Source: Rivularia sp. T60_A2020_040
GTDB lineage: Bacteria > Cyanobacteriota > Cyanobacteriia > Cyanobacteriales > Nostocaceae
Assembly (NCBI GenBank): GCA_015272215.1
Contig: JACYMD010000064.1
Location: forward strand, 1 to 64,000
Length of the DNA: 64,000 bases
Direction: 5' to 3'
Part shown: positions 19,801 through 27,943 of the stretch, piece after piece
Layout: every line of letters starts with the position of its first letter
Numbering within the stretch: position 1 is the stretch's first letter
Notes under the pieces: model-generated
What the model was told of the DNA's origin: nothing
Database searches by the model: none
The model's input: only the letters and a program-made list of their open reading frames with translations
Translations under genes and position numbers: made by a program

Positions 19801-20172
19801 TGCTATTTCCATTTCATTGAGAAACATTTCGGGATTATCATCGATGATGTAATTTCCCTCAGTCAGAGTAAACTTAATAGTTTCATCCGACTCAATTTCA
19901 ACGTCTTTAATCGGTGTAATAGTAACGGTAGCTTCACTTTCTCCCGCAGCAATGATAACCTTACCTTGAGTAACACTTTCAAACTCCGCGCCCATTTGCT
20001 TGTAGTCTGTATCTAAAGTCGCAGTACCGCCAAGAGTAAAATTAACAGTTAGAGGATTGGTAGTATCACCAGTACGAGTAAAAGTATATTTAAGCGCTTT
20101 GCTGGCATCTTCCGGTACACTCATCAAGTCAACAGCAAGAGTTACTTCTGCTGGTAAAATATTCTCTTCCAT
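16813..20172 (-). CDS. Large Calx-beta / beta-propeller / poly-Asp / DUF4114 protein, 1119 aa
   Basis: The order is: a Calx-beta domain (~1-115); about eight beta-propeller (SBBP-type) repeats with the signature DxxGNxYxTGxF (~155-570); a second Calx-beta domain (~575-690); a low-complexity Asp tract (~690-789) with three KNLG(G/E)II(G/S)NNNN spacers; a beta-rich region; and a C-terminal DUF4114-type domain ending in DLKGGGDRDFNDIIVKIDF. Calx-beta and Asp-rich segments suggest heavy Ca2+ binding. There is no Sec signal, so secretion by a type I system is possible, as for similar cyanobacterial surface proteins; that is inference. No type I secretion genes are adjacent. Likely an extracellular or surface matrix protein. 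Confidence 0.8.
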   Translation of the reverse strand: MEENILPAEVTLAVDLMSVPEDASKALKYTFTRTGDTTNPLTVNFTLGGTATLDTDYKQMGAEFESVTQGKVIIAAGESEATVTITPIKDVEIESDETIKFTLTEGNYIIDDNPEMFLNEMEIASSNNQLKRLSSNEDVMVMSVISNDDPKLSLDWGEQFGSDTFGYEFLTVDNQGNTYVTGDFLGTVTVGDESLTSQGDSDVFVAKLDKQGKFNWVKSFGTTNEEQVEDIAVDTNGNIYFTGTFNNSITSNESSISGGKLSDIFVTKLDTNGEQLWSKNFGSTNNDEVSGIDVDSQNNIYLTGESRGEIKFGTPFVTSLFDYAFAAKLDSKGDGLWVKKLGEENSNHFAQDIVVDKDSNSYQLMTGVDQKSITVTQFDSSGTKGWEKKFTNSSYLAAFDIAIDNQANTFITGEFEGTLQLGNTTLEGGENGDVFVAKLDNKSNVLWAKDFDIENDNDVEIEGIAVDEMGDTYVTGYYQSKSMSVSNFMLYDEGGETSEDGNYNAFITKFGNNGEVKWLQNIGGMNADDISDIAVKNGKIYIAGAFYQEATFDDKILTAQNQSDSFLVALAEDKPEISFTVSSNNIIKGSQNPVSYTFTRTGKITAALTIDFTISGSAIFNQDYTLTGAENFDGSKGKITFKAGENTANVTLNITSGTSTVDETIALSLETTRDYKVVTTDISMSTITITKNSNNDDGDDDDDDKNLGEIISNNNNDDDDDDDDDDDDDDDDDDDKNLGGIIGNNNNDDDDDDDDDDDDDDDDDDDDDDKNLGGIIGNNNNDDDDDDDDDGDDEGKFTLTSKSNKSFSFKGGKSSLKFSFKSKSIQEIKEIGFFTVDDEQGTIDGISTDDEKYIEVALKRSQSIFSVLGNAPQGFDTNIEKILEFSSDTNFRFFSVKNGTIDSVKKGQIQLSQLTFSDANFLQISEVETNGFDLDFEGVKINMKLDGKAKKAIGSRLQETIEVLDFRSTEITVKQKATFTIHREATFNNVVGFFQVADENGGIDTNGDGVADILIGQEGYAKAAVENRITNIELSVKNQSTATFTGEFEPGAIFAPFLIVDGTFDTFTDIYFPFLGANSDNADHVMMLGDNIFGFEDLKGGGDRDFNDIIVKIDFSLNT
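17805..18110. repeat. Coding tandem repeat of GAT/GAC codons with KNLGGIIGNNNN spacers
   Basis: Long runs of Asp codons (ATC/GTC on the plus strand) are broken by three near-identical spacers encoding KNLG(G/E)II(G/S)NNNN. Units differ mainly in the number of Asp codons, as expected for slippage or unequal exchange. Confidence 0.9.
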
Positions 20173-20512
20173 ATAAAGTAGCCTTCTGTTTTATCAATAA
20201 AAAGGGTTCCTATTGGTTGTAACCCAAGCTACTTTTTAATGTCAAAAATAAATACACCAGAGAAAAATAATTCAGTGTTTATACTTAACTTATTCGCTGA
20301 TTACAATTGTTTAACTGTAATAATACTGTTGTTATTTATGTAATTAGTCCCATTATCCTGAAGATTGAATGTATCTTTTTAACTCTTTTCTCTGCGTACT
20401 CTGCGCGCCACTTGCTACAAGTCGGGGAGCCCGCCCAACGCAGTGGCTTGTCTCTGCGGTTTTTTTTTAATCAGTGCATATTCATAACTAATCGATATAA
20501 ATTGTCGCGGAT
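20173..20512. other. Intergenic region with CTCTGCG-type repeat and hairpin
   Basis: This is the upstream region of the Calx-beta gene. Positions ~20390-20470 hold CTCTGCG units flanking a GC-rich segment with complementary GCCACT/AGTGGC arms, ending in a run of nine Ts. This repeat is a known type of cyanobacterial intergenic element. I see no gene. Confidence 0.55.
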
Positions 20513-21553
20513 TTAATTTGTATTAGTATTCGTATTTTCTTTCATATAAATATCTCGAATTGGGAATGGAATTAATATTCCTTCTTGGTTGTAACGTTTG
20601 TGTAATTTCTTCACAAGTAAATGTTTCCCAATCCGTTGATCAAAATATTCAGCAACTCGCATATAAAGCGTAAAATCGATGCTGAAATCATTAAATGTAT
20701 GAAATCTAATAAAAGGTTCGTTTTCTAATAAATCAGGTGCAATTTCTTGCATAACTTCTTTAGCAACTTCTATAGTAATTAGTTCAACTTTTTCCAAATT
20801 GCTATCGTAACTAACACCTATATTCATCGTTAACGTGAGTTGCTTAGCTGGTAAATGATAATTGGTAAAGTTTGCAGAAGCTAATTTAGAATTAGGAACA
20901 ATAATTGTATTTTTAGAAATTTCTTCTATAGTTATATTTCGCCAAGTAATATCTGTAATATAACCTTCTTCACCGCCTTCTAATTTGATATAATCTCCCG
21001 TTTTTGCTTGCTTGGAAAGAATTAAATAAAATCCCGAAAATAAATTCGCTAAAGTATCTTGCAACGCTAAACCAACCGCTAAACCACCAATACCCAAAGT
21101 TGTAATAATCGGTGTAATTTCAATGCCGATAGTTTGAAATATTATTAATGCTCCCAAAACAAAAATAGTAGTTTTTATCAAATTAGAAATTAGTGATGCA
21201 GAAACTCCTTCTGTTCGCTGAATAAATAAATTGACAAAACCAGCAGCAAGACGTGCAAGAACTAATGTTATGGTAAATAGAAAAATAGCGATAATAATTT
21301 TTTGCAGGGCTGTGGTAACATCTTCCTTGAGTGAATAACTCAGAATAGCTCCGAAAAAACCAGCCAAGACAAACCAAATAAAAGGGATACGCCGTAAAGA
21401 ACTAAATATTATTTCGCTTCCGGGTATACCTTTTTTAGTAATAATATTACCGAGTTTATTGAAGACAATTTTTTCAGCAATTATTCCGGCTAATAACCCA
21501 ACTAAAATAAATAAAAGTGGTCTAATCCATTGCATGATCATCATAATCATCAT
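20513..21553 (-). CDS. MscS-family mechanosensitive ion channel, 346 aa
   Basis: Several N-terminal membrane helices lead into the MscS core: the pore-lining helix and beta domain with LGIGGLAVGLALQDTLANLFSGFYLI, then GDYIKLEGGEEGYITDITWRN, and a mixed alpha/beta C-terminus ending near ILIPFPIRDIYM. The family releases osmolytes under hypo-osmotic stress. The N-terminus MMIMMIMQWIRP offers several starts; MQWIRPLLF at 21535 is equally likely. It is monocistronic and divergent from the HDAC-like gene. Confidence 0.9.
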   Translation of the reverse strand: MMIMMIMQWIRPLLFILVGLLAGIIAEKIVFNKLGNIITKKGIPGSEIIFSSLRRIPFIWFVLAGFFGAILSYSLKEDVTTALQKIIIAIFLFTITLVLARLAAGFVNLFIQRTEGVSASLISNLIKTTIFVLGALIIFQTIGIEITPIITTLGIGGLAVGLALQDTLANLFSGFYLILSKQAKTGDYIKLEGGEEGYITDITWRNITIEEISKNTIIVPNSKLASANFTNYHLPAKQLTLTMNIGVSYDSNLEKVELITIEVAKEVMQEIAPDLLENEPFIRFHTFNDFSIDFTLYMRVAEYFDQRIGKHLLVKKLHKRYNQEGILIPFPIRDIYMKENTNTNTN

Positions 21554-21796
21554 CCGAGATTTGAGGTTTCGGATTACACTAACATAATCTAGTAATATTA
21601 ACTATATATTTTTTTTACTATTTCAATAATTTAGATAATTGCTGATTAAACCCGTTCTATCCTTTGTAATCATGTTCAATCCCTACTCATAAATTAGTCA
21701 CAAATCCGTGTAATCAGCCTAATCCCTTTCAATCCGTGGCTGGAATAGGGAAGCTTTTTAACCCAAAATCCAAAATTTAAAATCTAAAATCATCTG

Positions 21797-22714
21797 ATGT
21801 CTTTACCAATCATTTACCACCCAGATTATGTTACCCCATTACCCGACGCGCATCGTTTCCCGATGCCGAAGTTTCGCTTACTTTACGAGTTACTTTTATC
21901 TGATAGAGTAGCGGATTGTCAGCAATTTCACGCACCTGAAATGCCAAATCAGCAAACTATCGAGTTAGTTCATACACCCGATTTCGTACAAGCTTACTTA
22001 CAAGGAACCCTTGATGCCAAAGCACAACGTCGTATCGGTTTACCTTGGAGTCCTCAATTAGTAAATCGTACTTGTACGGCAGTTGGTGGTACAATAATGA
22101 CTGCGAAAATGGCGTTAAATTATGGTTTAGCTTGTAATACTGCGGGGGGTACTCATCACGCTTTTCCTAGTTATGGTTCGGGTTTTTGTATTTTTAATGA
22201 TATCGCGATCGCAACTCGTGTCATCCAAAAACTCAACTTAGCGCAAAAAATCCTGATTGTTGATTTAGACGTACATCAAGGAGATGGTACTGCTTTTATA
22301 TTTCAAGATGATAATAGCGTTTTCACTTTCTCGATGCACTGTGAAGTTAATTTTCCCGCTACTAAACAAAAAAGCGATTTGGATATACCTTTACCTGTAG
22401 GAATGGAAGATGATGCATATTTACAAACTTTAGCGAAATATTTACCGGATTTACTCGTAGATGTCAAGCCAGATTTAGTATTATACGATGCTGGTGTTGA
22501 TACTCATATCGGGGATAAATTAGGCAAACTCGCTTTAACTGATACGGGTATTTATCGTCGAGAAATGCAGGTTTTAACTACTTGTATAGCGGCTGGTTAT
22601 CCGGTGGCTTGCGTTATTGGTGGTGGTTATGCAGATGATATGAAATCTTTGGTGTGGCGGCATTCTTTGTTACATCGAGCAGCGAGTGAGGTTTATCGAC
22701 AATTTGGACTATAA
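21797..22714 (+). CDS. Histone-deacetylase-family hydrolase, 305 aa
   Basis: This is a zinc-dependent deacetylase of the HDAC/AcuC superfamily. The active-site motifs are present: GGTHHAF (tandem His), the zinc ligands in DLDVHQGDGTA, and DAGVDTHIGDKLG with the third ligand Asp. The length is typical of the bacterial members closest to class II/IV HDACs. Bacterial substrates range from acetyl-lysine to acetylpolyamines, and the true one here is unknown. The next gene, an HD-domain enzyme, is on the same strand 150 bp downstream and may be a separate unit. Confidence 0.9.
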   Translation: MSLPIIYHPDYVTPLPDAHRFPMPKFRLLYELLLSDRVADCQQFHAPEMPNQQTIELVHTPDFVQAYLQGTLDAKAQRRIGLPWSPQLVNRTCTAVGGTIMTAKMALNYGLACNTAGGTHHAFPSYGSGFCIFNDIAIATRVIQKLNLAQKILIVDLDVHQGDGTAFIFQDDNSVFTFSMHCEVNFPATKQKSDLDIPLPVGMEDDAYLQTLAKYLPDLLVDVKPDLVLYDAGVDTHIGDKLGKLALTDTGIYRREMQVLTTCIAAGYPVACVIGGGYADDMKSLVWRHSLLHRAASEVYRQFGL

Positions 22715-22864
22715 ATCAATTTGGGATTTTGGATTTTAGATTTTGGATTATAAATAAATTAATAAATTCCGGAGCATGAGACTTTTTGAAAATATCTTTT
22801 TGAAAATATCTTTTTGAAAATATAAAATTTGGTAATCTAGTTGAGGTAGTTTGTATTATTCAAA

Positions 22865-23455
22865 ATGCAATTAAATCGACTCAATCAACAATTACAATTC
22901 ATTATCGAAATTGACAAGCTAAAAAGTGTTTTACGTCAAACATTATTAATAAATGGTTCCCGTAGAGAAAATAGCGGTGAACATTCTTGGCATTTAGCAA
23001 TGATGACAATGATTTTAGCCGAATATGCACCCGAAGGAACCGATGTATTTCGGGCTATGAAAATGTCATTAATTCACGATTTAGTCGAAATCGATGCTGG
23101 AGATACTTTTTGTTATGATGTACAAGGATATGAAAGTAAAGCAGCAAGAGAATTAGAAGCTGCAACTCGAATCTTTGGATTATTGCCGCAAGAGCAGGGA
23201 AAAGAATTACGTTTACTTTGGGATGAATTTGAAGCACGAGAAACATCAACAGCTAAATTTGCCGCAGCTTTAGATAGAATACAGCCTTTTATTCACAATC
23301 AACAAACCCAAGGTGGAACTTGGAAAATACATAATATTAACCGTAGTCAAGTTATGAAAAGAATGGCTCCTGTAGAAGAAGGTACGCCGAAACTATGGGA
23401 TTTTATATTAGCAGAAATTGAAAATTGTATTAATAAGGGATATTTGAAAGAATAA
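22865..23455 (+). CDS. HD-domain phosphohydrolase (YfbR/HDDC2-like), 196 aa
   Basis: The metal-binding HD motifs are visible: SGEHSWHLAMM (His), then LIHDLVEIDAGD (His-Asp pair), and a distal Asp in AALDRIQPF. The overall layout matches the 5'-deoxynucleotidase YfbR/HDDC2 group, which dephosphorylates deoxynucleoside monophosphates. The substrate is inferred from family likeness. A three-copy AAACCCGACTT-type repeat follows the stop. Confidence 0.85.
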   Translation: MQLNRLNQQLQFIIEIDKLKSVLRQTLLINGSRRENSGEHSWHLAMMTMILAEYAPEGTDVFRAMKMSLIHDLVEIDAGDTFCYDVQGYESKAARELEAATRIFGLLPQEQGKELRLLWDEFEARETSTAKFAAALDRIQPFIHNQQTQGGTWKIHNINRSQVMKRMAPVEEGTPKLWDFILAEIENCINKGYLKE

Positions 23456-23460
23456 TCTTG

Positions 23461-23663
23461 AGAAGTCAGGTTTTTTCTCATTTGTAATTGTGTGATGGAT
23501 ATTGTTTTTAAAAACCCGACTTCTTCACCTCACGAAAAATCTGGAGAAGTCGGGTTTTTTCTCATTTGTAATTGTGTGATGGATATTGTTTTTAAAACCC
23601 GACTTATTATTTTTTCTCATTTGTAATTGTCTGATGAATATTGTTTTTAAAAACCCGACTTCT
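23461..23663. repeat. Three-copy element with AAGTCGGGTTTTTT/AAACCCGACTT arms
   Basis: Three near-identical blocks share TTTTTTCTCATTTGTAATTG, beginning near 23471, 23555 and 23610. Each ends in AAACCCGACTT, and the first two start with GAAGTC(A/G)GG, so each block can fold as a hairpin. It lies between convergent 3' ends and could act as a bidirectional terminator. Confidence 0.8.
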
Positions 23664-23680
23664 TAATCTCACGAACAATA

Positions 23681-24415
23681 TCAATTTTCAGATTGCGATT
23701 TAACAATACTAAAAATTTCTTCCCACTCATGATTACTCAAAGCTTTCTCCTCAAACTTCACATCAAAACAATTTTTCGCAGCATCAACCAAAGCCGCAAT
23801 TATATTTTCAATTGCCAAATTTTCTCCAACTACAACTCTATCTAAATCTTCACCAAAAACTTTTTTAAATAACCCTATATCTGGTTTCAAACTCATCGAA
23901 CCATGTTGTAAAACAAAATTCCCACGTCTTAATTGAGCGCTACCAATCAACTTAATACCATCAACCGTGACTAAATCGGCAACTGTTGCGGTACCAAAAC
24001 AATTAGGATTATTAATATAACCCCTTCCAGCAATACCGTAATCTAACTCAATACCTAAATTTTGCCATCCTTGAATCAAAAATTCGCATATTTTTTGATA
24101 CATTTCCATCCGACTTCCAGAAAGTCCAGAAGTCACCACAGTGTAAGTTAAATCACCCTTGTGTAACACCGCACGTCCACCTGTAGGACGACGTATCAAG
24201 TCTATTTGCTCGCCTTTCCAAATTAAATTCTGCCAATCTTGCGAGTACTTACGCTGATGATAACCAAGAGAAATTGCAGACGGCGACCAAGTATAAAAAC
24301 GTAAGCTAGATGGATGTCCCGATTGATGCTTTTGTAACAACCATTGATCGATCGCCATCTGTAATTTACCATTGGCTTGTAAAAACGGAATTAATCGCCA
24401 AGTTTGAGAAATCAA
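23681..24415 (-). CDS. Lipoate-protein ligase A / BPL_LplA-family protein, 244 aa
   Basis: The biotin/lipoate ligase fold is indicated by SAISLGYHQRKYSQDW, the nucleotide- and lipoyl-binding IRRPTGGRAVLHKGDLTYTVV, and KLIGSAQLRRGNFVLQHGSM with its conserved lysine. The family attaches lipoate or octanoate to E2 and GcvH subunits; whether this member is a ligase or an octanoyl transfer enzyme is not clear. There is no accessory C-terminal domain. A GTTAGGA repeat lies immediately upstream of the start. Confidence 0.85.
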   Translation of the reverse strand: MISQTWRLIPFLQANGKLQMAIDQWLLQKHQSGHPSSLRFYTWSPSAISLGYHQRKYSQDWQNLIWKGEQIDLIRRPTGGRAVLHKGDLTYTVVTSGLSGSRMEMYQKICEFLIQGWQNLGIELDYGIAGRGYINNPNCFGTATVADLVTVDGIKLIGSAQLRRGNFVLQHGSMSLKPDIGLFKKVFGEDLDRVVVGENLAIENIIAALVDAAKNCFDVKFEEKALSNHEWEEIFSIVKSQSEN

Positions 24416-24419
24416 AGTC

Positions 24420-24459
24420 AGTTAGGAGTTAGGAGTTAGGAGTTAGGAGTTAGGAGTTA
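24420..24459. repeat. Heptameric STRR, GTTAGGA, about 6 copies
   Basis: Nearly perfect tandem GTTAGGA units sit just upstream of the LplA-like gene. A looser CTCATAA/CTCATCA array follows to about 24540. Confidence 0.9.
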
Positions 24460-24553
24460 GAATTAAAATTTTGTCATCAGTCATAATTTCTACTTCATCA
24501 CTTATCACTCATAACTCATCACTCATCACTCCTAACTAAAGTGTACCGATTTG

Positions 24554-25033
24554 TTACGCTGCACCAAACTTAGACTGTAAATCTTCGTCATTATCATCTG
24601 CGATGGTTGCGACGATAGTAATTAAACGAGAAACTTCCGCAGCAGACAAATCTTCTAAAGTACGCATCGAGATGACTACAACTTGGTTGTCTATAATGCC
24701 AAAACGTGCTTCTAGAGTAGCCGAACAGTTCATCTGCAAAAGAGAACGCATCATTGTAGCTTCATCTTTAGCTGGTAACTTCAAAACTGAAGACCAGACT
24801 GTAATTGTATCTTCATCACTCGTCCCCGTCAATCGGACAAACACTTCCACACTACCGTATTTAAACTTCCATAAATAAGCACCTTCGGAAGGATGATTGA
24901 CCATTGCGCTATCGTTCTCTTCGAGTGTATCGATAACGTTTTCAATCACGTCTACATGGTTTATGGTAGTTGGTTCTGTGATCAAATCATCCATTAATTC
25001 GTTGCTATCGGAATCGATTTGGTAAGATGTCAT
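24554..25033 (-). CDS. YbjN-domain protein, 159 aa
   Basis: An acidic N-terminal tail precedes a domain of the YbjN / secretion-chaperone-like fold: a WKFKYGSVEVFVRL strand pair, LLQMNCSATLEARFGIIDNQVVV, and a C-terminal helix LSAAEVSRLITIVATIADD. Cyanobacterial YbjN-domain proteins are soluble and often stress-linked, but no biochemical role is settled. The start at 25033 is clear. It is monocistronic. Confidence 0.75.
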   Translation of the reverse strand: MTSYQIDSDSNELMDDLITEPTTINHVDVIENVIDTLEENDSAMVNHPSEGAYLWKFKYGSVEVFVRLTGTSDEDTITVWSSVLKLPAKDEATMMRSLLQMNCSATLEARFGIIDNQVVVISMRTLEDLSAAEVSRLITIVATIADDNDEDLQSKFGAA

Positions 25034-25236
25034 ACAAGTTGTCCCTCAAGATGATAAATATTCCACACCTACTTTATACCTAATCAAATCAAGTTAGGAG
25101 TGAGAATTAAGGAGTTAAGAATTATCTATCTTTCATCTGTAAGTAGGATTAAAGGGTTGGAGCGTAGATTTAATCCGAGTTTGCAAGCTGTTGAAAGTCT
25201 TATAATTAAATTTGTGTAATTAAGAACTACAAGTAA

Positions 25237-25428
25237 TTAATCTCCCCAGGAAAGCCACTCTCGTGCTGCTTTTTCCGCAGCTTCAGGGGTATAGTATAAT
25301 TTTCTTTCACCAAACACTTCCCCACCAGAACTTATTATTCTAAATTGCCATTCCATTACTTCAGTGTAAAAAACCAGTAATGTTAGATTTTCAATGCCAA
25401 CAACTAAATGAACGGTTGTTTGAGTCAT
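25237..25428 (-). CDS. Small hypothetical protein, 63 aa
   Basis: The start MTQTTVHLVVG at 25428 is preferred over the upstream Met at 25446, which would add only MCKCNT. The second half, WQFRIISSGGEVFGERKLYYTPEAAEKAAREWL, looks like a small beta-sheet-plus-helix domain, faintly like DUF1508/YegP units. No function is assigned. Confidence 0.5.
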   Translation of the reverse strand: MTQTTVHLVVGIENLTLLVFYTEVMEWQFRIISSGGEVFGERKLYYTPEAAEKAAREWLSWGD

Positions 25429-25446
25429 GGTATTGCATTTACACAA

Positions 25447-25800
25447 CTACAGACTTTTTATATACTCTACAATCAGTTATTATCAAGTTTATTCTATACT
25501 TTGTATCAATCAACAATTCTCAATGAAAGTCGATTTATAAAATAATTTTTCCGTAGTAATAAACTTGGTTCTGATAAACTTGATAAAAACCCGATTTCTA
25601 AAGATTGCTCTGAAGTATATAAGTCGGGTTTTTTAAAACAGTATCTGTAAGACATTTATAAACTTGATAAAAACCCGACTTATGAGAATTGAGTTTCCGG
25701 CTCAATGGTTCATTGATAACTGATAACTGATAACTGATAACTGTTTACTGATAACTGATAACTGATAACTGATAACTGATAACTGATAACTGATAACTGA
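25447..25800. repeat. Repeat-filled gap: CCCGACTT element and TGATAAC STRR
   Basis: A direct repeat TAAACTTGATAAAAACCCGA occurs at about 25575 and 25658, with AAGTCGGGTTTTTT (25621-25634) between, forming alternative hairpins. Then about 11 TGATAAC heptamers (25716-25800) run up to the stop of the TPR gene. Confidence 0.85.
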
Positions 25801-26637
25801 TTATTGAATTTCCTTGACATTTTCCATAACCTGTTTGTATAGCTGCTGATTATTTTGTTCTTGAAAAATCTCTGCGGCTCGCTGTAAGTCGGCTAAAGCA
25901 CCATCTTTATCTTTTGGAGCGCGAGCATTTCCTCGATTATTATAAGCAGCACCAAAGTTGGGATTGAGACGAATAGCTTCATCGTAATCGGAAATAGCAC
26001 CTTCTTGATCTCCTTGAGCAGCACGAGCATTTCCCCGATTATTATAAGCAACAGCATAGTTAGAATTAATACGAATTGCTTCAGTATAATCTGCTATAGC
26101 TTCGTTTCTATTTCCTTGAGCAGCACGAGCATTTCCCCGATTATTATAAGCTTCAGCATAATTGGGATCTAAACTAATAGCTTGGTCATAATCACTAATT
26201 GCACCGTTGATATCACCTTGAGCAGCACGAGCGTTTCCCCGATTATTATACGCTTGAGCGTTGTCCGGTGAAATGCGAAGCGCTTGATTGTAATCCGCGA
26301 TCGCACCTTGTCTATCTCCTGTGTCAAACTGTACTAAACCCCTACCGTTGTAAGCTTCCACAAAGTCTGAATCAAGATTAATAGCTTTTGTATAAGCTGC
26401 GATCGCGCCTTGAGTGTCACCCTGAATATGTTTATACTGTCCCTGTGCGTAAAATTCCTTAGCAGTCGATGGGTTAGGTACTGGACTTGTTGCAGGGCTA
26501 ACTCCTATTTCTGTAACTAATACATCTTTATCGTTGCTGCAAGAAACAGTTACAGTTGCGATAAATCCACTCAACAAGACTACACCAAATCTTTTGGAAA
26601 CTCTTGTCAAATTTTGCTCGAACAACCACTGTTTCAT
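25801..26637 (-). CDS. TPR-repeat lipoprotein, 278 aa
   Basis: A lipoprotein signal ends in TVTVSC (Cys33). It is followed by six to seven tetratricopeptide repeats of 34 residues with the consensus AYNNRGNARAAQGD..GAI.DY..AI.L.PN, from about residue 62 to the end. TPR arrays bind protein partners; here the protein is probably membrane-anchored on the periplasmic side. The strongest repeats are nearly identical, suggesting recent duplication. The partner is unknown and neighbours give no clue. Confidence 0.85.
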   Translation of the reverse strand: MKQWLFEQNLTRVSKRFGVVLLSGFIATVTVSCSNDKDVLVTEIGVSPATSPVPNPSTAKEFYAQGQYKHIQGDTQGAIAAYTKAINLDSDFVEAYNGRGLVQFDTGDRQGAIADYNQALRISPDNAQAYNNRGNARAAQGDINGAISDYDQAISLDPNYAEAYNNRGNARAAQGNRNEAIADYTEAIRINSNYAVAYNNRGNARAAQGDQEGAISDYDEAIRLNPNFGAAYNNRGNARAPKDKDGALADLQRAAEIFQEQNNQQLYKQVMENVKEIQ

Positions 26638-26848
26638 AAGTTACTTTTGCTCAAGGTACCCACAAGTTTGGCATTTATATGAAAAAAATACATTTTTCTT
26701 AATATTGAATAATCATCACTCTAATTGTGTATATTGACTATTTTTGCATGGAATTTGTGGCGAATTTGTTTACATTTTACCAAACGGATTTTAGATAAAA
26801 AAAACAAGCCAGCACCCTGTTATAATCTAACTTTAATATACTTCTTCT

Positions 26849-27760
26849 TTATTCTTCATTTTCAGCTTGCTTGGAAATTAATCTCAAACTGGTGGTTTTT
26901 GATATATCTACAGCAAGTTGCTCGATATTATCCCCTAAGTTTTTTTGAATATCTTTAGTAAGAGTAATATCAAAATCTAAATCTACATTTTGAGTTTCTA
27001 CTAACCGTACCAGTTGTGAAAATGGCACTTTAATTGTTGTACGTTCGGAACTATTAAGTTTAAAATTTGGAGTTTCAGATAACTTTTGAGCCAGCATTGC
27101 TTGTTTGATTCGTTCTTGGAGATGTTCAAATTCTGATTTTACAAGTTGCCATTGCTGTTCTAATTCAACATATTTTGCACCAAGTAAACTTAAATCTTCC
27201 ATTATTGGATCAAAATTGAACTTTTGTGTGATTTTCAACAAACTTAGATGAACTTGAGCTAAAATAATGCAGTCGAAGTAAGCATATTCAATTTGTTCTT
27301 CACTTAAAGGTCTAATTCCCCAATCGCTGCTTTGTTGCTGTTTATCAATATCTTGAAAATGACAAATTTCTATTGCTAAGGTCTTCAATTGATAATTAGG
27401 TAAAGGTAAAATATAATATGGGATTTGTTTCGCCATTTCCAAAGTGCAAGTGACATTTTTGGCTTGCTTTTTACCTAAAAATCTTAAATCATATTTAGCA
27501 TTATGAAATACTTTTTCTATTGAAGAATTGATCATAATTTTTTCGATAAATTCTTCAACAATAAAAGGCTGTTCGAGTACATCCAAAATATAAACACTTT
27601 CTCCAGTTAAATCCGTAGAGTCATCCAAAACTTGAATCAGAGATAGTTTGGGATTGCGAGTATCATAGTCAGCAACTTCTGTATCCAGCCAAAGAGTTTT
27701 TACTTTAGTATACTTAGCAACAAGAGAACGAATTTCCGAAGCCGATTTTAGATAAGGCAT
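26849..27760 (-). CDS. RNase D-like DEDDy 3'-5' exonuclease, 303 aa
   Basis: The DEDD-family motifs are present: Exo I LWLDTEVAD (Asp26, Glu28), Exo II VFHNAKYDLRFLG, and Exo III IEYAYFDCIILAQ (Tyr...Asp), which places it in the DEDDy branch with RNase D and WRN-like exonucleases. A charged, possibly coiled C-terminal extension follows, with no clear HRDC domain. The start MPYLKSASEI at 27760 is chosen because the 16 residues encoded upstream are unlike the family. It probably acts in RNA 3' trimming, by family. Confidence 0.8.
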   Translation of the reverse strand: MPYLKSASEIRSLVAKYTKVKTLWLDTEVADYDTRNPKLSLIQVLDDSTDLTGESVYILDVLEQPFIVEEFIEKIMINSSIEKVFHNAKYDLRFLGKKQAKNVTCTLEMAKQIPYYILPLPNYQLKTLAIEICHFQDIDKQQQSSDWGIRPLSEEQIEYAYFDCIILAQVHLSLLKITQKFNFDPIMEDLSLLGAKYVELEQQWQLVKSEFEHLQERIKQAMLAQKLSETPNFKLNSSERTTIKVPFSQLVRLVETQNVDLDFDITLTKDIQKNLGDNIEQLAVDISKTTSLRLISKQAENEE

Positions 27761-27943
27761 TGAGTAATATTCCCTAATAAAAATTGGATAAAAGTAACCA
27801 AGTTCCAATTTCCCAAGGTAACATTTTGTTTATAATTTATTTGTAGTGCTGTATCTTTTTGCTACTACTAATCATGACCACGGATTCAAAGGGATTTCAC
27901 TGATTACACGGATTTAATTACCAATTCCCAATTACCAATTCCC

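Noticed and set aside
25716-25800. Possible CRISPR-like array
   Set aside because: The units are 7 bp, contiguous and without spacers, so these are STRRs. No cas genes are present anywhere in the window.
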